NCBI GenBank assembly: GCA_965223045.1
Contig: CBDCVN010000013.1
Location: 2,728,001-2,792,000, forward strand
Source: CBDCVN01 sp965223045
GTDB taxonomy: Bacteria; Deinococcota; Deinococci; Deinococcales; Trueperaceae
Length of the DNA stretch: 64,000 bases
Direction: 5' to 3'
Positions 52,059 to 61,278 of the stretch are shown here, piece by piece. The notes beneath the pieces are model-generated. The model ran no database searches and was not told the DNA's origin. It saw nothing but the letters and a program-made list of their open reading frames with translations. How positions within the stretch are numbered: the first letter of the stretch is position 1; each line of letters opens with the position of its first letter. The position numbers and the translations under genes are program-made.

Positions 52059-53441
52059 ATGGAAACTGTAAGAGCCTTTCAACAGGTTTTTAATAGGTAT
52101 CTAGTATTTTTGTTCCTAGCTTTTGGTATTTTAATTTTAAGTTCCTGTAATCAGCAACAGGATCCAACGTCCAAGGAACTTGAACCATCCAATGTAAATA
52201 TAGGTTCTAACTTTGAGAACTTGATGCTAACAGATGTAACTAAGGGTGAATTAACTGAAGATGATAAAGTCTATGAAAGTAGTTATGCAGACTATTATGA
52301 TCTAGACTCTAAAGGCCTAAAGGAAGGTACTCAAGTAACCTTGTTGCTTGAGAGCAAGGATTTCCTGCCCCACTTATATTTACTTGATGCAAAAACAGGG
52401 AAAGTAATTGCTGAAAGTGAGCAAGAGAAAGACAAGCTAACTAAGACTCAGTTAAGAAGCAGAATTGCCTTGTTGAACTTTAAGCTTAGCAGTAGTTTTA
52501 ACCACCAGTTAGTAGCAACTAGCTTAACTAAAGCTCTAGGTCGTTATGAGCTGATTTTATGCACAGGTTGGGTAAGCAATAATAACTCTAGTGGTTTTGG
52601 TTCTTTGCGAGAAGCAGTTGCTAATGCTATTGGGTTAGGAGCCATATGCTTCGATCGTAGAGTATTCAATAATGATGCGGCTGAGGCTGACAAAACTATT
52701 TCCTTAGAAGCTGAAATTACAGTAGGTAGTAATGCTTATATCTATGGTCCCGGTGTAAATGCAGTAACTGTAAGTGGTGAAGGTTCTACTAGAATATTTA
52801 GAGTCCTAGCAAACACAATTGTGACAATGAAAGGGCTTACTATTACTAAAGGTTGGGTTAATTTTGATAGTGAACACGGTGGAGCAATTTATAATGAGGG
52901 TAATTTGACTTTAAGGGATAGCATTGTTTCAGATAGTTTTGCACTCGTTGGTGGTGGGATTAGCAATTTTAGTGAAATGAGCTTAAAGGATGTCAAAATT
53001 AAGAACAATACTGCTAACCTTTTTGGCGGTGGTATTAACAATTCTGCTCTACTCATCCTAGACAGCACTAGCTTAGTTATAGGCAACACAGCTAGTGCTG
53101 GTGGGGGAATGAGCAATGGCGGCACAATTACTATACAAGATAGAGGTAGTGTTACGGGTAATACAGCTCGTGTTGGTGGTGGTATCCTTAATGCGGGTAA
53201 CCTTATTCTCAAAGACTACAGTAGTATTGTCAGTAATGTAGCACATGGTAAAGGTGGAGGTGTCCATAACACCTTTTTTTCTGTAGGACTTACTATGCAG
53301 AATCTTGCAGTTATATCAAGCAACAGAGCAACTGATGGAGGCGGTATTTATAATAAGCAAGGAGGTCCCTATTTATATTTAAATGGAGTCAACGTAGGAG
53401 TAAATGTTATAGGTAATCAACCTAATAACCTTGCTCCTTAG
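52059..53441 (+). CDS. Lipoprotein with PPC-like and right-handed beta-helix domains
   Basis: A 460-residue lipoprotein: hydrophobic segment ending LILSSC (C30). Residues about 50-165 resemble a bacterial pre-peptidase C-terminal (PPC) domain (YADYYDLDSKGLKEGTQVTL, LYLLDAKTGKVIAESEQ). Residues 175-460 form a parallel beta-helix with repeated GGAIYN / GGGISN / GGGINN / GGGILN / GGGIYN turns, as in polymorphic-outer-membrane-like and pectate-lyase-fold proteins. No catalytic site is evident. It is probably a surface adhesin-like protein. AGAAAGGA lies ten bases before the ATG. Confidence 0.85.
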   Translation: METVRAFQQVFNRYLVFLFLAFGILILSSCNQQQDPTSKELEPSNVNIGSNFENLMLTDVTKGELTEDDKVYESSYADYYDLDSKGLKEGTQVTLLLESKDFLPHLYLLDAKTGKVIAESEQEKDKLTKTQLRSRIALLNFKLSSSFNHQLVATSLTKALGRYELILCTGWVSNNNSSGFGSLREAVANAIGLGAICFDRRVFNNDAAEADKTISLEAEITVGSNAYIYGPGVNAVTVSGEGSTRIFRVLANTIVTMKGLTITKGWVNFDSEHGGAIYNEGNLTLRDSIVSDSFALVGGGISNFSEMSLKDVKIKNNTANLFGGGINNSALLILDSTSLVIGNTASAGGGMSNGGTITIQDRGSVTGNTARVGGGILNAGNLILKDYSSIVSNVAHGKGGGVHNTFFSVGLTMQNLAVISSNRATDGGGIYNKQGGPYLYLNGVNVGVNVIGNQPNNLAP

Positions 53442-53671
53442 TAGTTGTTCTTTGTGAATGTTCTAATCTCCGCCCAAATCCAACAAAAGTCATCCTCTTC
53501 AATAGTAAAGGATGACTATGAATATAAATGTCCAAGTAAAAATAAAATTTGTCAGAGTGATTCAAACCCAATAACTAATTCTGAATTTATCCTAGAGTTA
53601 AGGGGGATTCCCTTTATTTATAAGGGGAAATAGCTTATTTTTTGTGTGGTAATTTATTTTCTTATGAATCC

Positions 53672-54397
53672 TTAATGATAGCCCCCAAGGTATTCTAGTA
53701 CTGCTTTCACTCGAGAATGAATTTCATCACCTTTTATCGTAAAAATACCCAGTTTTTGGTAGATAATACCAAGTTGATTTTCTACAGATTTACTACTAAT
53801 GTCTAGCTTTTTCCCTATACCTATATTGCTATAGCCTTGTGCAACGAGTCCTAAGATTTGTTTTTGTCTAGCAGTTAGAGTGTGTACCGCACTGTTTTCA
53901 CTTTCAGAGATTTGTTTTACAAGCTGCTCATCTATTACCACTCCCCCTTGGGAAACACTAATTACTGCCCTATACAATGCATCAAAATCACTAACTGATT
54001 TTTTAAGTAAGTAACCCCAACTAAGCAACTTTCGGCAGGAAAGCTTTTTGGCAAAATGGGGCTCACTATGATAGGAAAGTAGTACTATGCCTAAGTTTGG
54101 TCTGGTTTCGCGTAGCTCGAGCGCCAGTTGAATACCACTGGGTTGACCTTCACCGAGTTCAATATCTACAAAAGCAAGATCTACTTCTTTAGCTAAGATG
54201 TTAAGCTTTGCCTCATTAGCACTAGCATAAGCACCTACAAGTTCAAAATCGGCTTGTTTTTTGAGTCTTTCCCCTAGCAAATCACGAAAGAGCGCTTCAT
54301 CTTCAATGATTGCAATCTTAAGTTTTGAGCTTATGTCACTATTAGTCTTCTCTATCACAACAAATTCCTGTATAAAATCTTTAAAGCCCAACATCAA
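53672..54397 (-). CDS. NarL/LuxR-type response regulator
   Basis: A 241-residue two-domain regulator. The receiver (about 26-150) has IIEDEALF, phosphoacceptor D78 (LAFVDIELGEG), a Ser in LLSYHS and Lys in YLLKKS. The LuxR-type HTH (about 174-225) reads LTARQKQILGLVAQGYSNIG then KKLDISSKSVENQLG. HisKA_3 kinases such as the one at 43235-48367 normally signal to NarL-type regulators, so it is a good candidate partner. It is divergent from the Ig-like lipoprotein gene. The exact start among several in-frame codons is uncertain. Confidence 0.9.
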   Translation of the reverse strand: MMLGFKDFIQEFVVIEKTNSDISSKLKIAIIEDEALFRDLLGERLKKQADFELVGAYASANEAKLNILAKEVDLAFVDIELGEGQPSGIQLALELRETRPNLGIVLLSYHSEPHFAKKLSCRKLLSWGYLLKKSVSDFDALYRAVISVSQGGVVIDEQLVKQISESENSAVHTLTARQKQILGLVAQGYSNIGIGKKLDISSKSVENQLGIIYQKLGIFTIKGDEIHSRVKAVLEYLGGYH

Positions 54398-54414
54398 TAT
54401 GCAACATCAAAAGG

Positions 54415-54530
54415 AAAAAATCATGGGGGATTTCCCTCTGTTATTGGTTAAGTAAAGCAAAGTAAACTAAGCTCAAAGCGTTCTAGAAAGATATTTTAGA
54501 ACATTAAATACTAAGATTGAGGTGTGTAAG
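54415..54530. repeat. Duplicated intergenic sequence, copy B
   Basis: The first 34 bases are identical to 48786-48819, and similarity continues to about 54525 (cattaaatac, agattgaggtgtgtaa). It starts 18 bases upstream of the NarL-type regulator gene and precedes the Ig-like lipoprotein gene. It is a candidate common operator or promoter for both divergent pairs. In this copy MGDFPLLLVK is followed by a stop. Confidence 0.7.
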
Positions 54531-54664
54531 TGTTAAATTACTATATACCCATATTAAAAACCAATGAATGCAGCAAGGGATTTTTCAATAATGTTGCACT
54601 AGAAATAATGAGTGATTGTCAGCTTATTAGCTTTTTCTGAACACAATTTAGAGAGGAATTTATT

Positions 54665-57424
54665 ATGAGATATTGGCTTGGATGTTTAGCTCTATTGAGT
54701 TTATTGAGCTTAGTAGCTAGTTGCAAGAACGAAAACTCGCACCATTTTCCTAATCATATACTGAGTTTAGACCCTAAAAACGTAGTTGTGGAAGTAGGTG
54801 GTACGCAAACCTTTACTGCTATATATGAGGGTGTTGTTATAGATCCTAATGATTTAACTTGGAGAACTGACAATGATGTAATTGCAGGAATAGACTCCCA
54901 GGGAGTGGCCACAGGTTTTTCTGATGGAATAGCAGAAGTAACAGCAACTTCAGATCATTTTCTTGGAAAACGAGGAGAAACCGCTCTTGGTACAGCAATA
55001 ATAGTAGTGAATAAAGGTGTTAGAAGAGTGGAGGTAGATTTTGTTCAAGCTGTGGCTTTAGGCGGTACTTATCCTTATACTGCTACTGTTCATGGTGTAA
55101 ACCTTGATCCAGCTGACAGGAGTGTAACTTGGTCAATTGCAAATACTAACATTGCAACAGTAAACTCTCAGGGAGTGGTTACAGGTGTAGCTGAAGGGCA
55201 CACTACTGTAACTGCCACTTCAGATCTTGATAGATCTAAATCAGGTACTATGCGAGTAATGGTAACTAGAGATAAATTTGTTAACAACGTCCAAGTAATT
55301 CCTGACAGAGGTACTGTGACCGTAGGTGGTAAACAAACTTTTACTGCTATTGTTAGTGGTGCGAACCTTGACCTAGCTGATAAGACCGTAACTTGGTCAA
55401 CTATTCCAATTGGTAACCCTTGGGGATTTAGTGGTGTTGTAAGGGTAAATGCTCAAGGAGTGGTTACAGGTGTAACTGAAGGGGAAACTAGGGTATATGC
55501 AACTTCTAACTTTGCTCCACCACGATCAATGGGCAATGAAGGCATTGCAGAAATAATAGTAACTAGTAATAAAACTGTTAATAGTGTGACTGTGACCCCT
55601 GCTAATGCTAGTGTAGCCATAGGTGATACACAAACTTTTACTGCCACTGTTAATGGAATAAACCTTGATCCAGCTGATAGGATCGTAACTTGGTCAACTG
55701 CAGATACTAGCATTGCAACAGTGAATGCTAATGGAGTAGTCACAGGTGTGGCTGAAGGGCAAACTACTATAACTGCTACCTCTGATTTTGATAATACTCA
55801 ATCAGGCACTGCAACAATAGTAGTAACCAGTAATAAAATTGTTAGTAGCGTAGTTGTGACCCCTACTAATGCTAGTGTAGGCATAGGCGATACACAAACT
55901 CTTACTGCTACTGTTAATGGAATAAACCTTGATCCAGCTGACGAGACTGTAACATGGTCAGTTATAGATAGTAGTATTGCAAAAATAAGTGCTCAGGGAG
56001 TGGTTACGGGTATAGCTGTAGGACAAACTAAAGTAACTGCTACCTCAGATCTTGATAGTACTAAATCAGGCACTGCAACAATAGTAGTAACCAGTAATAA
56101 AACTGTTAGTGGCGTGACTGTGACTCCTGTTAACGCTAGTTTGTCTGTAGGCGATACACAAACTCTTACTGCTACTGTTAATGGTGCAAACCTTGACCCA
56201 GATGACAGGCGTGTAACTTGGTTAGTTGCAGATACTAGCATTGCAACAATAAGTGCTCAGGGTGTACTTACGGGTGTAGCTAAAGGGCAAACTACTGTAA
56301 CTGCTACCTCTGATTTTGACAGTACTAAATCAGGTACTGCAACAATAGTAGTAACTAGCAATAAAACTGTTACCAGCGTGACTGTGGCACCAATCAATGC
56401 TGCTGTGATTATAGGTAACACTCAGGCCTTTACTGCTACTGTGAATGGTATAAACCTTGACCCTGCTGACCAGACTGTAACTTGGTCAATTGCAGACACT
56501 AGCATAACAACAGTGAATGTCAACGGAGTAGTCACAGGTGTTGCTGAAGGACAAACTACTGTAATTGCCACTTCTGACTTTGATAACACTAAATCTGGCA
56601 CTGCAACAATTACTGTAAGTAGCAATAAAAGTGTCACTAGCGTAACTGTAGCCCCAGCAAATGCTGCTGTGACTATAGGTAACACTCAAGCCTTTACTGC
56701 TACTGTAAATGGTGCAAATCTTGACCCTGCTGATCAGACTGTGACTTGGTCTATTGCAAATTCTAGCATTGCAACAGTGAACGCTAATGGAGTAGTTACA
56801 GGTGTTGCTCAGGGGCAAACCACAGTAACTGCCACTTCTAACTTTGATAGTACTAGGTCAGGTACTGCAACAATTACTGTAAATAGCAATAAAAGTGTCA
56901 CTAGCGTAACTGTAGCCCCAGCAAATGCTGCTGTGACTATAGGTAACACTCAAGCCTTTACTGCTACTGTAAATGGTGCAAATCTTGACCCTGCTGATCA
57001 GACTGTGACTTGGTCTATTGCAAATTCTAGCATTGCAACAGTGAACGCTAACGGAGTAGTTACAGGTGTTGCTGTGGGGCAAACTACAGTAACTGCCACC
57101 TCTAATTTTGATAATACTAAGTCAGGTACTGCAACGGTAAAAGTAACAAATAACAGTAAAAGCGTTAGCAGTGTAGTTGTAACTCCTGAAGAGGATGAGT
57201 TGCCTGTAGGTGGTAGTACAACCCTTACTGCTACCGTAAATGGTGTAAACCTTGACCCTGCTGACACAACTGTAACTTGGTCTGTTGCAAACTCTAGCAT
57301 TGCAACAGTGAATGCTAATGGAGTAGTTACAGGTGCTGCTCAGGGACGAACTACAGTAACTGCCACATCTGATTTTGATAATACCAAGTCTGACTCTGCT
57401 GTAGCGATAGTTTTGCAGAGGTAG
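54665..57424 (+). CDS. Lipoprotein with ten Ig-like (BIG2) repeats
   Basis: A 919-residue lipoprotein with lipobox LVASC (C20), then ten tandem BIG2 domains of about 86-96 residues. Each follows V-VTP-NASV-IGDTQTFTATVNG, NLDPADxTVTWS, SSIATVNANGVVTGVA-GQTTVTATS and a GTATI-V strand. Repeats 1-3 are diverged and 7-9 very alike; 8 and 9 share long identical DNA with a 264-bp period (about 56627 and 56891). It is a rod-like surface protein, probably adhesive. Copy number could change by recombination. GAGAGGA lies before the ATG. Confidence 0.9.
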   Translation: MRYWLGCLALLSLLSLVASCKNENSHHFPNHILSLDPKNVVVEVGGTQTFTAIYEGVVIDPNDLTWRTDNDVIAGIDSQGVATGFSDGIAEVTATSDHFLGKRGETALGTAIIVVNKGVRRVEVDFVQAVALGGTYPYTATVHGVNLDPADRSVTWSIANTNIATVNSQGVVTGVAEGHTTVTATSDLDRSKSGTMRVMVTRDKFVNNVQVIPDRGTVTVGGKQTFTAIVSGANLDLADKTVTWSTIPIGNPWGFSGVVRVNAQGVVTGVTEGETRVYATSNFAPPRSMGNEGIAEIIVTSNKTVNSVTVTPANASVAIGDTQTFTATVNGINLDPADRIVTWSTADTSIATVNANGVVTGVAEGQTTITATSDFDNTQSGTATIVVTSNKIVSSVVVTPTNASVGIGDTQTLTATVNGINLDPADETVTWSVIDSSIAKISAQGVVTGIAVGQTKVTATSDLDSTKSGTATIVVTSNKTVSGVTVTPVNASLSVGDTQTLTATVNGANLDPDDRRVTWLVADTSIATISAQGVLTGVAKGQTTVTATSDFDSTKSGTATIVVTSNKTVTSVTVAPINAAVIIGNTQAFTATVNGINLDPADQTVTWSIADTSITTVNVNGVVTGVAEGQTTVIATSDFDNTKSGTATITVSSNKSVTSVTVAPANAAVTIGNTQAFTATVNGANLDPADQTVTWSIANSSIATVNANGVVTGVAQGQTTVTATSNFDSTRSGTATITVNSNKSVTSVTVAPANAAVTIGNTQAFTATVNGANLDPADQTVTWSIANSSIATVNANGVVTGVAVGQTTVTATSNFDNTKSGTATVKVTNNSKSVSSVVVTPEEDELPVGGSTTLTATVNGVNLDPADTTVTWSVANSSIATVNANGVVTGAAQGRTTVTATSDFDNTKSDSAVAIVLQR

Positions 57425-57436
57425 TATAGTGTTCCA

Positions 57437-57470
57437 AAAGAGGGCCTTCTTCTAGAGAAGGCTCTCTTTT
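57437..57470. terminator. Bidirectional intrinsic terminator
   Basis: A stem AAAAGAGgGCCTTCT with AGAAGGCtCTCTTTT around a short TCTAG loop (one internal mismatch). It has A-rich and T-rich flanks, so it can end both the BIG2 gene on the plus strand and the DUF3352-like gene on the minus strand, whose stops lie 12 and 10 bases away. Confidence 0.9.
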
Positions 57471-57479
57471 GTGAGCATA

Positions 57480-59222
57480 TCATTCTAATTTAACTTCTGA
57501 TATTTCATTACTTTCTTGGTTACATTGCCAAGAAATTTGCGTTTCTCCATAATTGTAAATCGTCCCTTCAGGGGAAATCTGCGTGTAAGCCACGTTATAA
57601 CCTAGACAAGAAGCAATGAAGCTGAGATAGTTTCTTACAGAAGCACTAGCCTGCTCTACTTGATCAAAATCTAAGTTTGCTGCTCCACCTAGCCCAGCAA
57701 ATAGCTCAAGCTGTGTACTAAGTTGTGTTGCAGCACTCTCCATACTAGCACTGGTGTTACTCAAGCCAAAGCTGCTGGCGTCTTCAGGAGCAAAAGAAGC
57801 TAAATATTTATAAGCCTCTGTAGTTTCAAGCTTGTCTTCACTGTCTCTAGCTTCTAGGACAGATTGCATTGCTGTTAAAGAGGTGGCAATGAGCACATAC
57901 CCCTCAGTTATGGTATAGCTTAGACTCAAGCCGCCTGTAATGTTATAAGTACTTACCTCCGTACCTGCTATGTTTACTTGTTCACTACTAGCATTTCCTG
58001 TGCCTCCTTGAGGATCAGCAAAAGCTGCAACACCTTCACTTAGCACTGTAAAAAGCTGTCCTAAACCACGTTCCATAGCTACTTCATCGCTTGTTTCTAT
58101 AATATAAACAGTTTCACCAAGTAGATTTTCACTAGGTAATCCGGGTTCAGCAGCTTTAGCTACATTGGTTGTTACTGTAGTGACGTTTTTGCCTGCCCAA
58201 TTTAAAAAGGTATTTTTTACATCTAAACCAAAGAAGGCCAAAAGTAAATCATCTAATCCGCTACCTAGGACTTGAGAGTCTTTGACGAGGTCATCAAGGT
58301 AACGCCACCAAGCGTCTAAATTATTATGGCCACTATTAAAGGCAAAAGCTGTAGATGGAACAAAAGCTAGTGTGGTGTCACTAGCAGGTTGTGCTTGGGT
58401 GAGCAAGCGGTATAAGTCTTTGTCGCCACCTTTAGCATTAGGTAACTGAATGCTTTCTGTAACCATGCCATCTCCAGTTAAGCGAGTTACTCCTGCACTT
58501 ACACCCAAAGTAGAAATAGCAGATGTGAGCCTTGAAGTAAGCTTGTTCAAACCTAGGTTTTGAATTAGAGGACCTAGCAATACAGCAAGTTCCCCATAGT
58601 CTAAGTAGTTATAGACCTGTCCAAGCTTTAAGTATCCTAAAGTCTGCTGGTAGGCTTTACTAGTAGCAAAACTAGCTTCAGTTTCGCTACCTAAATTTAC
58701 TAATGCTTCTTGCAAAGTATTCTCATTGCTACTAAAAATAAGGATGTCATCTACTAGAGTATAGGCTACAGCCTCAAAAATGTTACTCCCCTGTTCAAAA
58801 GTTATCAAATTATAGCTATAATTATCTGCTTTCTTATTTTCAGCAGTAGGGTTTTTTAGAAAACTGGCAAAATCCTCAGCGTAGTCAGGATGTATTCTAG
58901 CTAAGGCAACAAGAACTGGGAATTGTTCAGAAGGCACATTTACCCATGTAAGCCACGCCTCATCACAAACTAGCAACCATAAATTGGCCATATACCTATA
59001 GGCATCGTCATTGCTTTGGGGAGAAATCAATGATACCAGAGCTTCTCCTATCTCTAGTTTTTCAAAAACATCTGTAAAGTCAACGACCTCTTTACGCAGC
59101 ATTTCTAAGTCAGAAATACCTAAAGCAAAAATAGGTTTTTCTGGAAGAAGGGTAGTTAGTTTTTGTGCATGTGTAAAGCTTAAAAGAACCACTAGCCCAG
59201 AAAGTAATATGCGTTTTAGCAT
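57480..59222 (-). CDS. DUF3352-like exported protein
   Basis: A 580-residue protein with a signal peptide (LLSGLVVLLSFTHAQ) and no lipobox. The sequence has the DUF3352 pattern: TLLPEKPIFALGISDLEMLR near the start, LALARIHPDYAEDFASFL-type segments, repeated YxLVDDILIFSSNENTLQEA and SYTITEGYVLIATSLTAMQS strands, and a final QLELFAGLGGAANLDF region. Such proteins occur in cyanobacteria and Deinococcota with unknown function, in the periplasm. AGGAGACAC precedes the ATG. Confidence 0.75.
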   Translation of the reverse strand: MLKRILLSGLVVLLSFTHAQKLTTLLPEKPIFALGISDLEMLRKEVVDFTDVFEKLEIGEALVSLISPQSNDDAYRYMANLWLLVCDEAWLTWVNVPSEQFPVLVALARIHPDYAEDFASFLKNPTAENKKADNYSYNLITFEQGSNIFEAVAYTLVDDILIFSSNENTLQEALVNLGSETEASFATSKAYQQTLGYLKLGQVYNYLDYGELAVLLGPLIQNLGLNKLTSRLTSAISTLGVSAGVTRLTGDGMVTESIQLPNAKGGDKDLYRLLTQAQPASDTTLAFVPSTAFAFNSGHNNLDAWWRYLDDLVKDSQVLGSGLDDLLLAFFGLDVKNTFLNWAGKNVTTVTTNVAKAAEPGLPSENLLGETVYIIETSDEVAMERGLGQLFTVLSEGVAAFADPQGGTGNASSEQVNIAGTEVSTYNITGGLSLSYTITEGYVLIATSLTAMQSVLEARDSEDKLETTEAYKYLASFAPEDASSFGLSNTSASMESAATQLSTQLELFAGLGGAANLDFDQVEQASASVRNYLSFIASCLGYNVAYTQISPEGTIYNYGETQISWQCNQESNEISEVKLE

Positions 59223-59548
59223 GTTGTGTCTCCTGTAGTGCTCATAGTGAAGAATTTATAAGGCATGCACTTATAATAAGCTTAGTACTCTATCCCAATA
59301 CAGTTACATAAATAACCAAATTTTGAGAAACAGATACTTACAGCATTATAGACATCCAGGTAAGTATCTTGCCTGATCCAAAGCAATGGGTGTCATCCTA
59401 AGTCCTTTCAAGGGTAAATGCAAAGGATCTCACTGCGTTATGCCATAAGAGATTCTTCATCGTTATACTCCTCAGAATGATATGCTCACAGAGGGTATTC
59501 CCCTCTAGGGGGAAATTTTCTGGAGCACTATACTATATTGATCCAAAC
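59223..59548. repeat. Intergenic region with dispersed repeat R3
   Basis: About 325 bases. The core 59347-59487 (agacatccaggtaagt, gtgtcatcctaagtcc, cgttatactcctcagaatga) is the longest copy of the dispersed repeat; reversed, its first 75 bases match R1 at 15519-15594. A possible terminator-like gccc-rich stretch (ttcccctctagggggaa) lies at 59499-59515 near the 3' end of ctaA. Confidence 0.65.
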
Positions 59549-60514
59549 TTATCCAACACCTTGAGATTGTGCTTGTAAAGTTACTGAGGCTTTTTCTTGT
59601 GCATTAGGACTTCCTAGCAAATAGGCACTTAGTGTTGTAAGTAAGGCAAATGCTACTATTGCTGTTGCTAGGTGCAAAATCTGCAGGATTATAGGAGCTA
59701 GAGAAACCATATTTATAAAGCCAATAAGAACTTGTAGTAGATATGTGGTTAGTAAAGCTTTGGCTATTACTCGAGCTTCCAAAACAGGTTTAAGCCACCA
59801 GCTAAGCCCTAGGCTTAGTAGCAAATAAACCCCTACTACAATAGCAATCAAAGGATGTAATATTCTCAAACGAATAAAAGGGTGTGAATCGGGAGCAAAG
59901 TCAGCAGCTATGCCTTCTTGCAAACTACTTGCAGGAAACATAGTATTACCCATAGCTGCTATACCACCTGAAAACATCAAAAAAAGCATGCTTACAAGTC
60001 CTATGAGTAAAACAGTAGTAAGGGCCCCTTGTCTTTGCAATCTAAAAGGCCAAGGGTTTTTCGGGTAAGCATAGACAACCGTTAAAGTTAACGCCCCTAC
60101 TAGAAGCAAAGAATTCACAAGGTGGGAGGCCACCATAATACCCCGTGCTATGCTAATATTTTCATCAGTTAAGCCAAACAGAACTGTTACTGCGCCTAGG
60201 AAAGCTTCTATAAACAAAAGAACCAATGAAGCAGTTGCAAAAACAAAAAAGCCTTGCTTTTCTTTACGTTTTCTAAAGGCAACTACAAAAAGCCATATAC
60301 CTAGTAAAAGCACCACCGTAGACAGCAAACGGTGTGAAAATTCTATAGTAGTTTTTAAGCTATAACCTAAAGGAATAATTTCCCCATTACAAGTAGGCCA
60401 ATGTCGTCCACAACCAGCTCCTGAACCAGTAGCTCGTACAATTGCTCCTTGTAGAATTACTACGATGTTGCCTATAAGTGCAGCCCATGCAAGATTTAAA
60501 TGTGAAAATTTCAT
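59549..60514 (-). CDS. ctaA: Heme A synthase (CtaA/COX15)
   Basis: A 321-residue integral membrane protein with eight predicted segments, converting heme O to heme A for the cytochrome oxidase. The four heme-ligand histidines appear in EFSHRLLS, ASHLVNS, RILHPLIA and ILHLATA. The extracytoplasmic loop has the Cys pair of this type: GAGCGRHWPTCNGEIIP. The length is as in Bacillus/Thermus CtaA. ctaB is not beside it in the window. Confidence 0.93.
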   Translation of the reverse strand: MKFSHLNLAWAALIGNIVVILQGAIVRATGSGAGCGRHWPTCNGEIIPLGYSLKTTIEFSHRLLSTVVLLLGIWLFVVAFRKRKEKQGFFVFATASLVLLFIEAFLGAVTVLFGLTDENISIARGIMVASHLVNSLLLVGALTLTVVYAYPKNPWPFRLQRQGALTTVLLIGLVSMLFLMFSGGIAAMGNTMFPASSLQEGIAADFAPDSHPFIRLRILHPLIAIVVGVYLLLSLGLSWWLKPVLEARVIAKALLTTYLLQVLIGFINMVSLAPIILQILHLATAIVAFALLTTLSAYLLGSPNAQEKASVTLQAQSQGVG

Positions 60515-60564
60515 GTTATCTCTTTAAGTATAACTTTTTTTCTTTACTTTGACAGCTCGAGCCC

Positions 60565-61119
60565 TCAAAGCCCTGTATTTTGATAGATATCATCTAAGCT
60601 TAGTACAGTCCCAGAACAGGTAAATTTCACCTCACCCACACCCTTATCCCACACCCGTTCCTCCCAGGTGTCACCTTGACGGTAATAACCAATAACATGA
60701 CGTTTTTGACTGTCAATGAGCACGTAGCTTTGTAGACTGGGAATTTTCATGTACAAATCCAATTTTTCCCGTTTGTCAGTGTTTTTGGTAGAGGCCGAAA
60801 GCACCTCAATAATAAGACAAGGATTTTCCTTGTAATACTCGTTGGCGGTATCTTTTTCACAAGTAATCATTACATCAGGATAATAAAAAGTTGTTTCGTT
60901 GACTCGAAGCTTCATGTCACTCATATAGATAGCACAATCTAAAGGGAGTTTTCCCCAAAGTTGGGCAAATACATTACCTGAAATACGGTTATGGGTCTCA
61001 CTTGCTCCAGCCATAGCATAGACTTTGCCGTGGATAAATTCATGTTTAAAAGAGGTGTTTTTCTCACCTTCTAAATAATCCTCAACGCTTATAAGCTCAA
61101 AGGCTCGAGAAGCATACAT
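60565..61119 (-). CDS. Uma2-family endonuclease-like protein (DUF820)
   Basis: A 184-residue PD-(D/E)XK-fold protein of the Uma2 family, abundant in cyanobacteria and Deinococcota. ISVEDYLEGE and FKHEFIHGKVYAMAGASETH are at the N-terminus; YYPDVMIT and CLIIEVLSASTKNTDKREKL carry the core with D and E. YMKIPSLQSYVLIDSQKRHV follows. Nuclease activity is inferred from the fold. The biological role is unknown. It is a single gene, 50 bases upstream of ctaA on the same strand. Confidence 0.88.
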   Translation of the reverse strand: MYASRAFELISVEDYLEGEKNTSFKHEFIHGKVYAMAGASETHNRISGNVFAQLWGKLPLDCAIYMSDMKLRVNETTFYYPDVMITCEKDTANEYYKENPCLIIEVLSASTKNTDKREKLDLYMKIPSLQSYVLIDSQKRHVIGYYRQGDTWEERVWDKGVGEVKFTCSGTVLSLDDIYQNTGL

Positions 61120-61278
61120 AAAAAATATTATGGCACATTTACTTGGTACCTATAAATAACTTACCTGACTGCAAAAAAAGAGTTACTTTACTAAAATGAT
61201 TTTTTCTCAAAGTGTTGGGCTGTTAAGAATTTCCCTCAACCCAGAAGAGCCTTAGACCTATTATAATACCCTATAGCT

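Noticed and set aside
53445..53633. 62-codon plus-strand ORF after the beta-helix lipoprotein
   Set aside because: No family signature, no clear ribosome site, low-complexity polar sequence; it contains an aggggga-type repeat and is best read as intergenic.
52889..57300. Several minus-strand ORFs across the repeat lipoproteins
   Set aside because: They repeat with the same period as the plus-strand domains and are mirror translations of the repeats.
54665..57424. CRISPR-like regular repeat pattern
   Set aside because: The period of about 264 bp is in frame and translates to Ig-like domains; there are no short repeats with unique spacers. No CRISPR array was seen anywhere in the window.
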